Position numbers and translations under genes: made by a program. Positions 1-11,940 of a stretch of 64,000 bases of DNA are shown one piece after another (the stretch's first letter is position 1; every line of letters starts with the position of its first letter). Under the pieces are notes generated by a model, which saw only the letters and a list, made by a program, of their open reading frames with translations, did not search any database and was not told where the DNA came from. This stretch comes from Castanea sativa (taxonomy: Eukaryota > Streptophyta > Magnoliopsida > Fagales > Fagaceae), in contig NC_134015.1 in the NCBI RefSeq assembly GCF_040712315.1, positions 7,467,945-7,531,944 on the forward strand, in the 5' to 3' direction.

Positions 1-1
1 A

Positions 2-1852
2 ACCTACCTTGGCCTGCCTTCACTTGTGGGTAGATTAAAAAAGAACGCCTTCCATGCTCTGAAGGAAAGACTAGACAATAAACTTTCAGGATAGAAAGAA
101 AAGATGCTCTCCCAAGCAGGAAAAGAGATTCTCATAAAAGCAGTGGCCCAAGCAATCCCAGCATATACTATGAGTGTTTTCAAACTCCCAGATACGCTTT
201 GTGACAAGATGACTAGTATGGTGTGCGCCTTCTGGTGGGGCCAAAAAAATGGAAGAAATAAGATGGCCTGGTTGTCATGGGATAAAATTTGTGTTCCAAA
301 ATCCGATGGTGGCTTAGGATTTCGAAATCTAAAGGCTTTTAACTTGGCACTTCTCACCAAGCAAGGATGGAGACTTCAAACAAACACTCATTCCCTAGTT
401 CACCGTGTCCTCAAGGCTCGCTACGTCCCAAACAGTGACTTCTTACATGCAGAGTTGGGCTCAAAACCTTCCTTTGCTTGGCGAAGCATCATGGCTGCAC
501 AAGGTGTGATCAAAGCGAGCAGCAGATGGCACGTGGGAAATGGCTCCTCGATTCAGATTTGGCTTGACAAATGGCTGCCTACACAATCCACTTTTCGAGT
601 CACCTTGCCGAGGAGCACACTACCTCAGGACTCACGGGTTTGCACTCTCATTGATGATGTTACTGGTGAATGGAAGGCAGACATGATTCAGCAACACTTC
701 TTGCCAGCTGATGCCGATGCAATCTTAGAAATACCAAGAAGCCGAAATCCCACCAGAGACCGCTTAATATGGGCCTACACTCCAAGAGGTATATTCACTG
801 TGAATAGTGCCTATAAAGTGGCACTATCCTTATCTTCCCATGCAAACCCATGCACCACGTCCAATAGTCCTGATCATATCCACTTTTGGCGCATAATTTG
901 GGCCCTCAACATTCCAAACAAAATCAAGACCTTTGCATGGAAGGCAAGCCGCAATGCATTACCCACTAAAGTGAACCTTTGTCAATGTGGCATCATTGAC
1001 GAAGCTTTATGTGAAGCATGTGGACTAAGTGATGAGACAAGCGGACATCTATTCTGGGATTGCACAAAAGCTCGTGAGACTTGGAATATAGTTGCATTGC
1101 CCATAGACACTCATGCCGTACACTACGGGGAATTTGTGGACTTCATTTGGCATCTCATCTTCATCCAACATGTAGGCAAAGAATTACTTGAGCTGGTGGT
1201 CACCATCGCATGGTGTATGTGGTATATAAGGAACAAGGCACGCCATGGGATCACGCGGCAGTCCAGCCAGGAGATAATCTTCAAAGCCCGAAGCATGATT
1301 GAGAGCTACCAGCTTGCCCGCTTAGTGAGACCTCAATATAAAGAAGCCACAAACACAAGGTGGATTCCGCCGGACTTTCCGTGGTACAAGATCAACGTTG
1401 ATGCTGCCGTCTTCTCCGCCTCCAAAACTGTGTGAATTGGTGTGGTGGTACGTGACCACGAGGGCTCAGTTGTGGCAGCTCTGAGCAAGCGCATGCCACT
1501 TCCGTTGGGACCTCTAGAGGCCGAAGCAAAAGCCATGCATGAAGCAGTCTCCTTTGCAAAATATATTGGACTCCATGATGTTGTTTTTGAGACAAACTCA
1601 GCCACTACTGTACATGCTCTAAATGATATATCCACAGTGCCCACCAGCATTGACCACGTCATCCAAGGCACTCACCACAGCTTGCAAGAATTGCGAAGGA
1701 CAAAGATACAACATGTTAAGCGATTTGGGAATAGACCAGCACATACTTTGGCACAATACGCCAAAGAAATTGATGATTTTATTACTTGGATTGAGGAAAC
1801 TCCACCATGTATTGAACTTTTTGTCTTTCAGGATGCTTTATCCGTCTCATAA
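2..1852 (+). pseudogene. LINE (L1-type) ORF2 3' part: end of reverse transcriptase, zf-RVT, RNase H
   Basis: This is the C-terminal half of a plant non-LTR retrotransposon polyprotein, which would copy element RNA by target-primed reverse transcription. One frame runs from base 2 and is broken by TAG at 92-94 and TGA at 1433-1435. The first part has the motifs typical of the region after the RT core (YLGLPSLVGR, LSQAGKEILIKAVAQAIP, AWLSWDKICVPKSDGGLGFR). A zf-RVT domain follows at about 880-1090, with Cys/His residues in CQCGII, CEACG and HLFWDC. After the second stop an RNase H-like domain (1442-1852) begins IGVVVRDHEG and contains EAEAKAMHEAV and the FETNSATTVHALN segment, where Asn stands at a position usually Asp. 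The 5' part lies outside the window. The first stop sits where this family normally has Trp, so a TGG-to-TAG change is likely. I am sure of the class but not of the subfamily. Confidence 0.9.
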
Positions 1853-1897
1853 ATAAAATACACGTACTTCTCATCACCAAAAAAAAAAAAAAAAAAA
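1853..1897 (+). other. LINE 3' end: AATAAA-like signal and poly-A tail
   Basis: Directly after the RNase H stop there is an AATAAA at about 1853, then a short 3' UTR and an A-run ending near 1897. This is the expected 3' end of a LINE copy and fixes its right border. The matching target duplication would lie left of the window. Confidence 0.7.
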
Positions 1898-3177
1898 TCA
1901 ACTAATAATAATAATAATATTTATAATTTATTGTTAACTAAAATTTGTTGTAAAAATATTTTTACAATATTTTCACAACAAATCATACGTGGTAAGTTAT
2001 TACTGATTTTAATTTGAACACACTACTTAAATTATTATTTTTTCACTAGTATTAGCTAATAACAACCCACCACTTAAGATTTATTATGAAAATATTGTGA
2101 AAATATTATAGTAGCATTTCTTAGTTTTAATTTTTTAATTTTATTTTTATATTTCTCTTTATCTCTTTTTCTTTCATCCACACATTTATTTATATATTTT
2201 TTTCCTCTTTTTTTCTCCTCCACGCACACGTATTCTTTACCTTCTCCATATCTTCACTTTTGGCTTTTCTTTATACTTTTCTTCTTCGCTAGAATACACC
2301 GAAGATCAAGCTTCTAGAATTCGTCCACTCTCATTCTAGAACATACCGTTTCTTTTTTTCTCTTTCTCTACTTTCCTCCGTACATTCAGCCACACAACCC
2401 ACACCCACGCACTTCTTCACCTTGATCTTCTTTATTCTTTTCTTTTTCTCTAAATTCAACCACACACAGCTCACACCCACGCATTCTTCATCTTGATCTT
2501 TACAGGTAATTTCTCTTAATTTCACCAAAAATCTTCAATACCTCTCTCAACCCACACCCACGCAGTTCTTCACCTTGATTTTCACAGGTAATTTCTCTTA
2601 TTTTCTGTGTTTGTCTTTTCAGTTTTCAGTGTATTCTGTGGTTAGTGAGATGAGGGTAATTTGGGTCATTTCTTGCATTTCCAACAATAATATTGATCAA
2701 AAGCGCTTTTGCGTTTGCAAAAACTTCTCAAACCTGCTAGCACGTTTTGGCTCAATTCTTTGCATTTCAAAATGCAGCTTTTTTTGAGAAAGCACGTTTT
2801 GAAACATTACCAAACGCCTGACTTTCATTTTTGCTCTCAAAAAGTGAGTTTTGGCTTCTAAAAGCTGAAACAAATGGGTACATAATCATACATGTCATCA
2901 CTTGTAATAAAAATTATGGCAAAGTAGGTGGTCATAGTAGAACCAAAAATCATGAAGAGATAATTGTAAGGAAACATTTTTCATTTTATATTGATATGCC
3001 AAATATCAGGTGTCACATAAATTACTTGGTTTATCCTAAATAAGATTTTTGTAATTTTTTAAAATTTAAGATGGCGTTACATCCAAATCCATGGTTAATG
3101 GTATGGCTCCACATCCAAAAATTATGTTCAAAGATAAGAATAGAATAATTAGACATGATTATTAATAATCACTAGAA
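1898..3177 (+). repeat. 1.2-kb dispersed repeat, copy 1 (second copy 57491-58716)
   Basis: This stretch aligns almost base for base with 57491-58716 in the same orientation. It starts with a TAA microsatellite and a small MITE, then a CT-rich stretch, then three related CCACACCCACGC-type motifs, two of them followed by ACAGGTAATTTCTCTTA, which looks like a splice-donor context. No long ORF is conserved between the copies. About 60 bases near 3015-3078 are present here and missing in copy 2. It may be a captured promoter/5' UTR or the end of a transposable element; I cannot tell which. Confidence 0.8.
1962..2100. mobile_element. MITE-like element, copy 1
   Basis: Terminal inverted repeats of about 21 bases (ACAATATTTTCACAACAAATC on the left, its near complement at 2078-2098) flank about 90 bases of AT-rich DNA. 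Relatives with the same ends occur at 50102-50241 and 57577-57711. There is no coding capacity. Confidence 0.6.
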
Positions 3178-3190
3178 TTTTTTTGAAGTG

Positions 3191-3470
3191 TCATAATTTT
3201 TTATTTATCAAAATTTGAGGTTTACATGTTTAATATTGTACGTTTACATGTTTAATATTGCACATTTGCAAACTGCTAATACAATCAAGAGTGTCACGAG
3301 GCTAGTTTCAAAAAATAAAAAAATCCACATAAAAACATAAGATTTTAATGTTATTTTAGTGTTTATTTTTTGTTACTAGTCTCATGACACTCTAGTTGTA
3401 TCAAAATTTCGCAAATATGTGCTATTAAACATGTAAACATCAAATTTTGATAAATAAGAAGTTATAACAC
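3191..3470. mobile_element. Foldback/MITE-like inverted repeat
   Basis: The left arm (from 3191: TCATAATTTTTTATTTATCA, then GTTTACATGTTTAATATT, then GAGTGTCACGAGGCTAGT) reappears in reverse complement at 3370-3470. Each arm is roughly 110-130 bases with a short AT-rich spacer, so the whole unit could fold into one hairpin. It has no ORF. Confidence 0.65.
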
Positions 3471-3479
3471 TAAATCTAA

Positions 3480-4960
3480 AAGAAAAGTACCTCATCGTAC
3501 ATACGAAGTACGAAAGATGAGACTAGTGTGTTTTAATTAAGCAGATATGTTTCTCAAAAAAAAAAAAAAATTAAGCAGGTATTTGATTTTTCCAGGAATC
3601 AGTGAGTGGCCATGTGTTGCATATTGCAATCGGTGTGGGCTCATTAGTCTTGTCAATTTTATAAGTCCAATGGGAGACCATTCAGTAAGCTTTTCTAGTG
3701 TGCGAAATAATTTTTTTGCCCTCTAATCCATCTTTCCTTAATTTTCCCTCTTGTTGGTCTTCCTCTTCACCCGTGGGCTTGGTCCAAAAAATACGAAGAA
3801 AGAGTAAGCTTAGATCTTGGCCCGGCTAGGAATTCTTGATGGATTTGCATTGGACTTCATGGGCTTGGGTTAGTGAATTTGTGGGCTGTACCAATGGAGT
3901 TTGGGTTAGGTTGGATGCTTAATATTTATGGGTGGGCGCAGCTTCAATCCAGTGTCTCAGTGCACTGGACAGAAGCCACACCCTTTATGGGTTTTGTCTA
4001 TTTTTGAGATTAGTATTTTGATAGGCCCATAGTTTTGCAAAAATTGTTCTGGCCAGGTATAAAGAATAATGAATGTAAATTCTTTATAGTAATTTTTGTA
4101 TTCTACTTTATAGTATATATTTTATAAATCACAACTTGATATGTATTTATTTGATTAATTTCTTTATAAGATAATCAAAATTTATAATAATAAAAAAAAA
4201 CAATCACATGACATACCAAGAATATTGATGGAGTGCCTTATAGTTGAATTGACACTTCTCTATATACAAAGTACTTGAGAGTTTAGAAAAAAAGGGTTTG
4301 AGTTGCTGTATTAGCAACATATTGTAATTATTTTTCAAAAAAAGATTGATAGAGTATAAAGTGAAATACAAAAAGTAAGATATGGAATTTATATTCCAAA
4401 AAATATAATGTGAAACATAAAAAGAAACTTACCCCCAAAATTAGAGAGACCAAAATAAACATGCATTTGCTGTTCTCCCATTTTGATCTTAGAATATTTA
4501 TTAATCAGAAGATGTGAATGGAGACTTCACAACTACATTGACAAACGAAATACATGGGACAAAGGGAAAAAGACGAAGTAGCACTGTTTTTTTGAAGACC
4601 AAAATTTTTGACCGACCTTTCCCAGGTCCATTTTTCATGAAATAGAATCAAATGAATCTTATAGCCCAACCACTTTTAAGGTATGTTTCTGGAAACATGC
4701 ATGATACAAGGACTCGGTCAAGTCAAGCTCAAAGAATATTGAAATCAATGACTATAAAATTTTAGCTGTTAATAGTTCAAAAATGAATTCTTCATGTTGG
4801 GTCATGACCATTACCCGGTGCCTAAAATATAGATAATAGGTCCAATTAATAGCCACAATCATGCTTTTCCACTAAAAGATTATTAAACATGGGGACAAAA
4901 CACATGTTCAGTTAATTCAAGTGTACGTAGTTTTTGAATATATCCCTTTCAATTCACCCT
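3480..4960. other. Intergenic DNA upstream of the carboxylesterase
   Basis: AT-rich intergenic sequence with poly-A runs. I see no gene or recognisable element here. The last few hundred bases are the presumed promoter of the carboxylesterase pseudogene. Confidence 0.5.
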
Positions 4961-4966
4961 TTTCTT

Positions 4967-4976
4967 TAATATATAG
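4967..4976 (+). promoter_or_regulatory. TATA-like box of the carboxylesterase
   Basis: TAATATATAG lies about 65 bases before the ATG at 5041, a normal spacing for a plant core promoter with a short leader. It is predicted from sequence and position only. Confidence 0.45.
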
Positions 4977-5887
4977 CTCCTTTGCCAAACCACAAAAGTT
5001 ATCACATACGTTAGAGAGAAATCAATAGAGCTATAGAGGGATGGGTTCTCTTCCTCATGTAGTTGAAGATTGCTTTGGTCTCTTGAAGCTCTATAGTGAT
5101 GGCTCTATTTCACGCTCAACCAACATAAACTTTAACATCCCTATCATAGATGATGGCTCCGTTCTTTGGAAAGACTACGTGTTTGAAAAGCACCACAATC
5201 TTCACCTACGCCTTTACAAGCCCACATTGGCTTCACTCACCAAGATTCCTGTCTTATATTAGATTCATGCCGGTGGTTTTTGCTTCGGGTTACGAACTTT
5301 CCCCAACTTTCACAACATATGTCACCGCCTTGCATCTGGGCTTGGAGTCCTCGTAGTTGCACCGGACTATAGGCTTGCGCCGGAGCATAGGCTTCCGGCA
5401 GCCATAGATGATGCTATAAGTTCTCTAAAATGGTTACAAACCCTAGCCATGCATGGCGACATTGGCTGTGATACGTGGTTGGGTGATGGGGTTGTGGACT
5501 TTGATAGGGTTTTTGTAATGGGTGACTCTTCTGGTGGGAACGTGGCTCACCATGTAGCACTTAGGCTTGGTATGGGTTTGGTTGAATTGGAGCCAGTTCG
5601 GGTGAGAGGTTATGTGCTCTTGTCTCCATTTTTTGGTGGGAGTGTGAAGACTAGGTCCGAGGAAGAGAGGCCATGTGAAGTATTTTGGAATTTGGACATG
5701 TATAACAGGTATGGTGCTAGTACTCAATATTGCCAATATGCATGTACAACATATGCTATCAGAAAATCAATGACTCTCTGATCTTCCAACAAGAAACACT
5801 TCGCACATTTTTCTGACAATAACTAAACTACATATTAGTTTAATAATTATAAAACACAAAACTTCTTTTTTGATATTATGGCACTTG

Positions 5888-5894
<7 letters not shown>

Positions 5895-5951
<57 letters not shown>
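5895..5951. repeat. (AT)n microsatellite in the carboxylesterase intron
   Basis: Uninterrupted AT dinucleotides over about 57 bases. Confidence 0.95.
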
Positions 5952-5953
<2 letters not shown>

Positions 5954-7115
5954 CTTGTTGTTGCTTGATTATAAAGTAAGATTGTGAGTTAATCTAATTA
6001 ACATGACATATTTACATGATGCATGGTTTGTAACTACTTTATATGAGACTCGTCCTGGACATATGGTTAACAAAGTGTGTATTAAGTGAACGATATTATT
6101 TTACATGAATATGTAAAATAATGTCATATTAACTAAAAATGCAGTGTTTAATTTCAATATATTATTATATTAACTAAAATCCCATAACTTATGTAAAAAA
6201 TGAAATAAAATGATCTAGATTCATTTTATTTCAATAAAACAATCATGTTCAAAAGGTAAAAACTAATATAAATAAATTAAAAAACTAAATTCTTTTTTCT
6301 TACTGAATTAGAGCAATCAAGAATAAGTAATTTTTCTTCTCAAAAAAAAAAAAAAAGAATAAGTTATTTGTATTCTTTAGTAAATGATATCTCTACAAGA
6401 TTTTCTTTTTAGCAAAAATTAAAAAAAAAAAAATTTAAATTAGGTACGGATGTTTGATAGTAGTAATTATTTTTAAATATAACCGCACATGCTAGTTAAC
6501 ATAATGTTATTATCATAGACTCATAGGTAACAATGAATATATTAAATGTTGGTCTCATTTGTAGTGTAAGAAAAGTTACGTACAATTCATCCAATGATTT
6601 ATAAAATCTTCATGAGATTTTTATTTATATTTATAAAATAATAAAAAGCAATCAAATTTTTGTTGGGTGTGAGAAGTGGGGTTCTACCAATTCTATTTTT
6701 AAATTTCCTTTTCCTTTAAAAACGTCATTTTTTCATCCATGTGTCAAACATTAAGTGTTTTAATCACGATCTACTCTAAAACCGTGTGCGGCATTTGGAT
6801 TAAGTGCTTGTTCTTTACCAAGCTAGTTCTAATCAAATTCCTTGGAAGCATCTGAGATTGTTGTTAAATTAAGGATGAAAAAGAACATACGTAACACAGC
6901 CAGCTCAAGTGATAGGAAAAACTTTCTCCATTTACATTGTCCTTGACAACTGATTATAAATTAATGGTCACACCAATCTTTTCGGTTTCCATTTTTCAAC
7001 TAGTGGATAAAATTAATTTAAAAAAAAAGTACCTAATTTTTAATTTTCTTGTTGGTCGAATAGGTGGAAACCATTACAGGCCAGGGGGATTATATAAACA
7101 ATCAATGTAATCTTT

Positions 7116-7120
<5 letters not shown>

Positions 7121-7167
<47 letters not shown>

Positions 7168-7168
7168 T
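7121..7168. repeat. (TTA)n microsatellite in the carboxylesterase intron
   Basis: About 16 TTA trinucleotides in a row. Confidence 0.95.
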
Positions 7169-8240
7169 AGCTATATGTATCAATGTGATCGTTATTGACG
7201 CAAGGATCCACCAAGCATTAAGCAAACGCTATAAGGGGCTATCCTGCATGTATTACAATTTCATATAAAGTACATTAGTACACTCTCATACAGAGAACAA
7301 GTGGTGACTAGTTGTGAGAGGACAAAAAATGACTATTAATGCTGTGGTACGATCTATCATTAGTTGAATAATCAAATTATAACACATACCTTTTGCAAGA
7401 GTAACAGAAATCGGTGAGACCTGTTCTCAATCCATTATCATTATGGTTTATACTTGACACAATTTTATTTTTTTTTAAATTGATTTGGAGAAAAGTGTCT
7501 TCAACACATTATTCAATGTATAATAATGAATTATGTGCATTTTAAGATATTAGACCTATTTAACAATAATGTGACTTACTTAAATGATATGAGGATAATA
7601 AGATTAAAGTACAAGTGGGTGGTTAATAGAATGACTACGTTAAAAGTTGGAGGAGATTCATCTAATCTGATATTGGTTTGGGAGAAAAACTAAGTCTGCT
7701 TATTTTCATAACTTATTTTCGGGCACATAGTAATGTTACTATTTTTTATCCTATTGACAAGAGGTTTTGGAGGTTGTCTCTTCCAATTGGAGGCGCTAAA
7801 GACGTCTCCTTGATGAATCCATTTGGTCCATCTAGTCCCAAGCTAGCAGAAGTGAACCTGAATCCATTGTTGGTGGTGGTAGGCAGCGACGAAATTTTGA
7901 AAGATAGGGTTGAGGACTATGCAAGAAGCTTGAAGGAGTTGGGAAAGAAAATTGAGTACGTAGAGTTTGAAGGAAAGCAACATGGTTTCTTCACGGATCA
8001 TCTATTTTCAGAACTGGCAGAGAGAGTGATACAACTTATCAAAGGGTACAACAGTGATATTAAATACTACATGTTAGTGTTACATGCTAGTCATTGTGAA
8101 TATACTAGCACTATATATTATACATACAGAGACTTATTAACTAATTTCACCAACATAGAAGTGGATACTCCACTCTTGGAGATAATATACAATCAATTAC
8201 CACTTTTAGGATATATTTCCCGATATGACAGTTGAGGAGA

Positions 8241-8244
<4 letters not shown>

Positions 8245-8290
<46 letters not shown>
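8245..8290. repeat. (AT)n microsatellite
   Basis: About 23 AT dinucleotides just after the carboxylesterase reading frame, followed by A-rich sequence. Confidence 0.95.
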
Positions 8291-8298
<8 letters not shown>

Positions 8299-8612
8299 AA
8301 TAATAAAAAAATAAAAACTTTTCTAGTGTTGGATGGGGAACAGTTTGGAGAAACAACACTTTTTTAGCTTGAGATCAACAAAGTGTCAGTTGTCATTACG
8401 CATTGCCAATGTTCCCAAAAAAAATAAAAATGAAAATAAACTTTTCAAGATGTTTATTGGTATCAAAAGTTTTCTGCAAACGTAGAAAGTAGAATGACTT
8501 GAAATCATGCAAGTCTTAGAAGCTGTCTTTGTGCCAAGGGTTTATCTTTTAAGCGTGAAGCTTGGGTAACATAAAATTAAGTTATTTCTTTCGCTATCTT
8601 TTCCTTCCTTGT

Positions 8613-8821
8613 AGAAAGACATTTTGGATGGTGAAATCAACTGAGAATTAATTACAATGGCATTTCACATATAGCCACGCTTTTGAATGCATGTCTGTGG
8701 ACATTCTATATGGGCATCTCAAGACTGGTGGATTGCGTCTAGAGACAGTCAATGGCATTGGTGTCGTTTTACAGCTCATCTTTGTGACTCTTTATCTCAT
8801 CTTTGCTCCCGAAGATAAGAA
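8613..8821 (+). pseudogene. SWEET sugar-transporter exon fragment A
   Basis: A single exon-like piece of a SWEET (MtN3/saliva) transporter, a family of seven-helix sugar facilitators. It begins after a CTTGTAG acceptor-like site with KTFWMVKSTEN, then needs frame changes to read HIATLLNACLWTFY and then HLKTGGLRLETVNGIGVVLQ followed by LIFVTLYLIFAPEDKK. It has a stop after KSTEN and at least one further indel near 8705. At the 3' end, where the two sister copies have GATAAGAAG followed by GTGA, this copy has ATGA, so the splice donor is also lost. It resembles the third exon of clade IV (SWEET16/17) genes, but the clade is uncertain. No neighbouring SWEET exons were found. Confidence 0.75.
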
Positions 8822-8939
8822 GATGATATTAATTAATCTTTCCTTTTTGCAACATACGTTCACATATCGTGGAATTCCTATGCATGATCCACTATTTACA
8901 TGCTTAATTATTTTATTAGAATTGAAGTTTGACTGAGAG

Positions 8940-9830
8940 TAAGAGACTCAGAGAGAACCGAGAGAATGGGAACTAGAAGTTCGAAGTAAAGTAACATTTT
9001 TCGGCTTGGGGTTTAAACTTGTATTAAACCCCAAACAGAATCCCTTAAACAGATTGAAGTTTATTTGAAATCTCATGGTTTAATTTTGAGAAACGTGTTT
9101 CAAGCCCCTAATCAGCTTAACTACCTATTTTAATAATTTATTAAAGACTTAAAACTGGGTTTTTATTAGCTAATCTTCAAGCATAATATAAAACATGGAT
9201 AAACACAAGCAAAACACTGGAGAACTAACACACCCACACAATATTTGTTCATGGAGTAAAAACTTTAAATGGTAAAAATAATATGAGGCTAAGCTCAAAT
9301 CAATAAGTCCACTATCGAATGTTGTTGTGGTACATATGATACTTACACGACTTCTCATACATGCATGTGTACTCAGACTAAGTACCTGGGCTCTACACAC
9401 TTGCTAACAACTACAAAATCTTACCTTCTACATTTTTAAATTACTTATTGTTGTATGTCAATCCATCATTTGTAAATTGATCTCTCGATCATTGCAAAAC
9501 TCCTTGAAGATTAGTTGATGTCTCTATGGTTGAAGGTTTTGTTCGGATGTATGGTTATAAATTAGAAGAAAATTCTTATGAGAGAGTTATCTTCTAAAAT
9601 AACACGTATCTAACCTTACACGTATGTCATGAAATGAGTCAACGGTACTTAAAATTGACAAATTTGTTATTTTTGAAAACTATAAGTTTTGCTTTGTTGT
9701 TAATTGTAATAATAAAGTGTAATTTATTATTTTTGAAATTGTAGAGATTTAATTTATTATACCCCTAAATTACAAGGGCTAAAACAAAATTTTCTCATTA
9801 ATCTAAAACCATACCATGAAAATACACCCA
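8940..9830. other. Intergenic DNA, no gene seen
   Basis: AT-rich sequence with many stops in all frames. Nothing in it can be named. Confidence 0.5.
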
Positions 9831-9832
9831 AG

Positions 9833-10340
9833 ATAATTAAAACGATGCCTTTTTATTTAAATCACTTTTTTTTTTTTTGGGGATAGAATCGCTTTCATTA
9901 CTTTATCTAAGGCTGATTTACCGAAAAATCCAAATGAACCTAACATTCTTCTTATACGGCATGCCCAAGTCAGGAAGGCCTTAAAGTGATGATAAGCCGG
10001 GTTTCACATCAAATAAATTTTTATTTATTTATTAATTAAGATAATTAAAATGGTGCCTTTTTGTTTAAATCTTTTTTTTTTTTTTTTTTGGTGATAGAAT
10101 TGCTTTCATTACTTTATCTAAGGCTGATTTACCAAAAATCTGAATAACCACCAAAATTCTTCTTATACGGCATGCCTAAGTCAGGAAGGCTTAAGAGTGA
10201 TGACAAGCTGGGTTTCATATCAAATATTTGTTTATTTATTTATTAAGATAATTAAAACGATGTCTTTTTGTTTAAATAACTTCTTTTTTGGGATAGAATT
10301 GCTTTCATTACTTTATCTAAGGCTAATTTACCAAAAATAC
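9833..10340. repeat. Tandem repeat of about 205 bp, three units
   Basis: Units start near 9833, 10038 and 10245. Each has AAAAC/TG(A/G)TG(C/T)CTTTTT, a poly-T, then GATAGAAT-GCTTTCATTACTT with TATCTAAGGCT, then (in units 1 and 2) CTTCTTATACGGCATGCC. Unit 3 is cut short and runs into a palindrome at 10341. Confidence 0.85.
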
Positions 10341-10428
10341 GAATAAACCCAATTGGGTTTATTCAGATTTTTGGGCATGCCGTGTAAGAAGAATTTTGCA
10401 AAATTCTTCTTAGACGGCATGCCCAAAA
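10341..10428. repeat. Two adjacent near-perfect palindromes
   Basis: The first (10341-10364) is a perfect 24-base palindrome centred on CCCAATTGGG. The second (about 10369-10428) has arms reading GGGCATGCCGTGTAAGAAGA and onward, around the centre TTTTGCAAAA, with one mismatched pair. The arm sequence is the CGGCATGCC segment of the preceding tandem repeat, now present in both orientations. Confidence 0.9.
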
Positions 10429-10429
10429 C

Positions 10430-11385
10430 CAATATTTTAGTTGTAACTTTATGCAAAATATATTAATTAATCTGGTTAAAACCTTTTTTGACAATTTAAA
10501 TGATATTAATATTATGTTATATACTCTCACATAACAACAAAATCTTAGTCTAAAAATTTTACAGTCGGCTATGAATCTTCAATGGATTAATTAGGGTAGG
10601 TCACTTGTATCATTTTTCTTTATTCTATTCTATTTAAAACCATATTCTCTGTTACTGCTTTAATTGATATGTCATTTTTTTTATTACCCTTACTAACGTT
10701 AATTTTGGTCTTTCTTTATATTATTTTGATCTCTCAATTTGGATAAACTCACTCTTTTTTATTAATGCATTAGTCGCTCTCTGTGAACACGATCAAACCA
10801 TCTTAAATGACTTTCACTCATCTTTTTGTAAATACCGGCAAACTATATTTGTAATACATTAATTTGTGCATTGCACAAGTAATGTATGTTAGTTTAATAG
10901 GTAGATCATGGATGTTGCTTTTAAATGGAGTAAAATGATTGTTGCTATGAATTTTAGGCCTCTTTGTGGAACTTAAATAAGTTGGGCCATTCTGTTTTAT
11001 GTTATCAAAGCTAGCCTTTTGTATGCTATGGATGAACCCCATCCGATGTTGAAAGGATGCATGATTCAGTTTTTCTATCAGTATTTATGTTTTAGTAAAT
11101 TTACTTTGATAACTTTTCTTTTTTTTTGAGAGTTTCATATATATCATAAATATCAAATATATGCTATGAATATCCATTTCGTATTATTATTATTATTATT
11201 ATAATTATTATTGATATTGTTATTATTAATGTTAATTAGCCAATGCTATCAGATTAAGACAGCATAATATATGGTTGGCATATTCAATGTTTTTTTTTCC
11301 TGGATAGGTAATTGCCATATTTTTAGTAACTGCGTAGTGGTAGAGCCTACACATTTTATTTCGGGGACCATGTGAGAGAGAGAGA
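10430..11385. other. Intergenic DNA, no gene seen
   Basis: AT-rich sequence with a short TTA/ATT repeat near 11185-11230 and a GA run at 11374-11386. No recognisable coding segment. Confidence 0.5.
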
Positions 11386-11940
11386 GATACCTTATGGACA
11401 GCGTCCGGTGTCCATTTCTTCAGAGAATGTCAAGTTTATGGCACAATAGATTTTATATTTGGGAATTCACAAGTTGTCTTACAAAATTGTGACATTTACG
11501 CGAGGAAGCGCACGGAAGACACCGAGAATGTAATCACAGCCCAAGGTCGTGGGAAAGGAGAAGATACCGGACTAGTATTACACAATTGCTCCATTAGGGC
11601 TGACAAAGACCTTCAACCTTACCCACAAATCAAAACATTTCTAGGTAGGCCGTGGTTCAGTTATTCACAGACTGTTGTCATGGAATGTTTCCTTGACAAA
11701 TTGATTGACCCTAAAGGATGGCTTCCAAAAGGTGACAAGAAAAGCTTATCCACGTTGCATTATGTGGAGTATGCTAATCGTGGCCCAGGAGCCAATATAA
11801 CAGGAAGGGTTAAATGGCCTGGGTATCATATTGCCAAAAATTCTAAAGAAATTAAATACTTTACTGTTGAAAATTTTATTAACGGTAACCAATGGCTGCC
11901 AACTCTAGGAATTCCGTTTATTAGTGGTTTTATACATTAA
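11386..11940 (+). pseudogene. Pectin methylesterase, 3' half only
   Basis: This frame is open from about 11386 to TAA at 11938-11940 and encodes the C-terminal part of a plant pectin methylesterase, which de-esterifies cell-wall homogalacturonan. Visible family motifs in order are GVHFFRECQVYGTIDFIFGN (with the active-site Asp), VLQNCDIYARK, ITAQGR, FLGRPW (Arg/Trp motif) and DPKGW. It ends NQWLPTLGIPFISGFIH, close to the usual WIPATGVPF...GL terminus. Everything upstream of the first motif is missing (pro-region, signal peptide, first catalytic Gln region) and the break falls in a GA microsatellite. No start codon fits. It is a truncated copy, or a last exon whose partners I cannot find. Confidence 0.85.

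Larger units (their letters stand above)
5041..8235 (+). pseudogene. Carboxylesterase of the CXE15 (strigolactone esterase) type, two exons, broken by a stop
   Basis: Plant alpha/beta-hydrolase of the GID1/CXE family. Exon 1 is 5041-5708, with donor AG|GTATGG. Exon 2 starts at 7764 after an AG; splicing joins in frame at the FWRLSLP segment. The start fits the family (MGSLPHVVEDCFGLLKLYSD). Visible motifs are VAPDYRLAPEHRLPAA, the nucleophile elbow GDSSGGN near 5521-5541, a likely catalytic Asp in VVGSDEILKDR and the His in QHGFF. Two defects stand out. TAG at 5260-5262 stops the frame just before the oxyanion-hole motif, and that motif reads HAGGF instead of HGGGF. Beyond the usual C-terminus (VIQLIKG) the frame runs about 50 unusual residues to 8235, suggesting a lost stop. 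The roughly 2.05-kb intron carries two long microsatellites. CXE15 enzymes hydrolyse strigolactones; that assignment rests on overall resemblance and is less certain than the family. Confidence 0.85.

Noticed and set aside
8147..8359. Minus-strand frame rich in Tyr and Ile
   Set aside because: Encoded by the (AT)n microsatellite.
10818..11042. Minus-strand frame of 74 codons
   Set aside because: No known motif, AT-rich composition and no start context or neighbour to support it.
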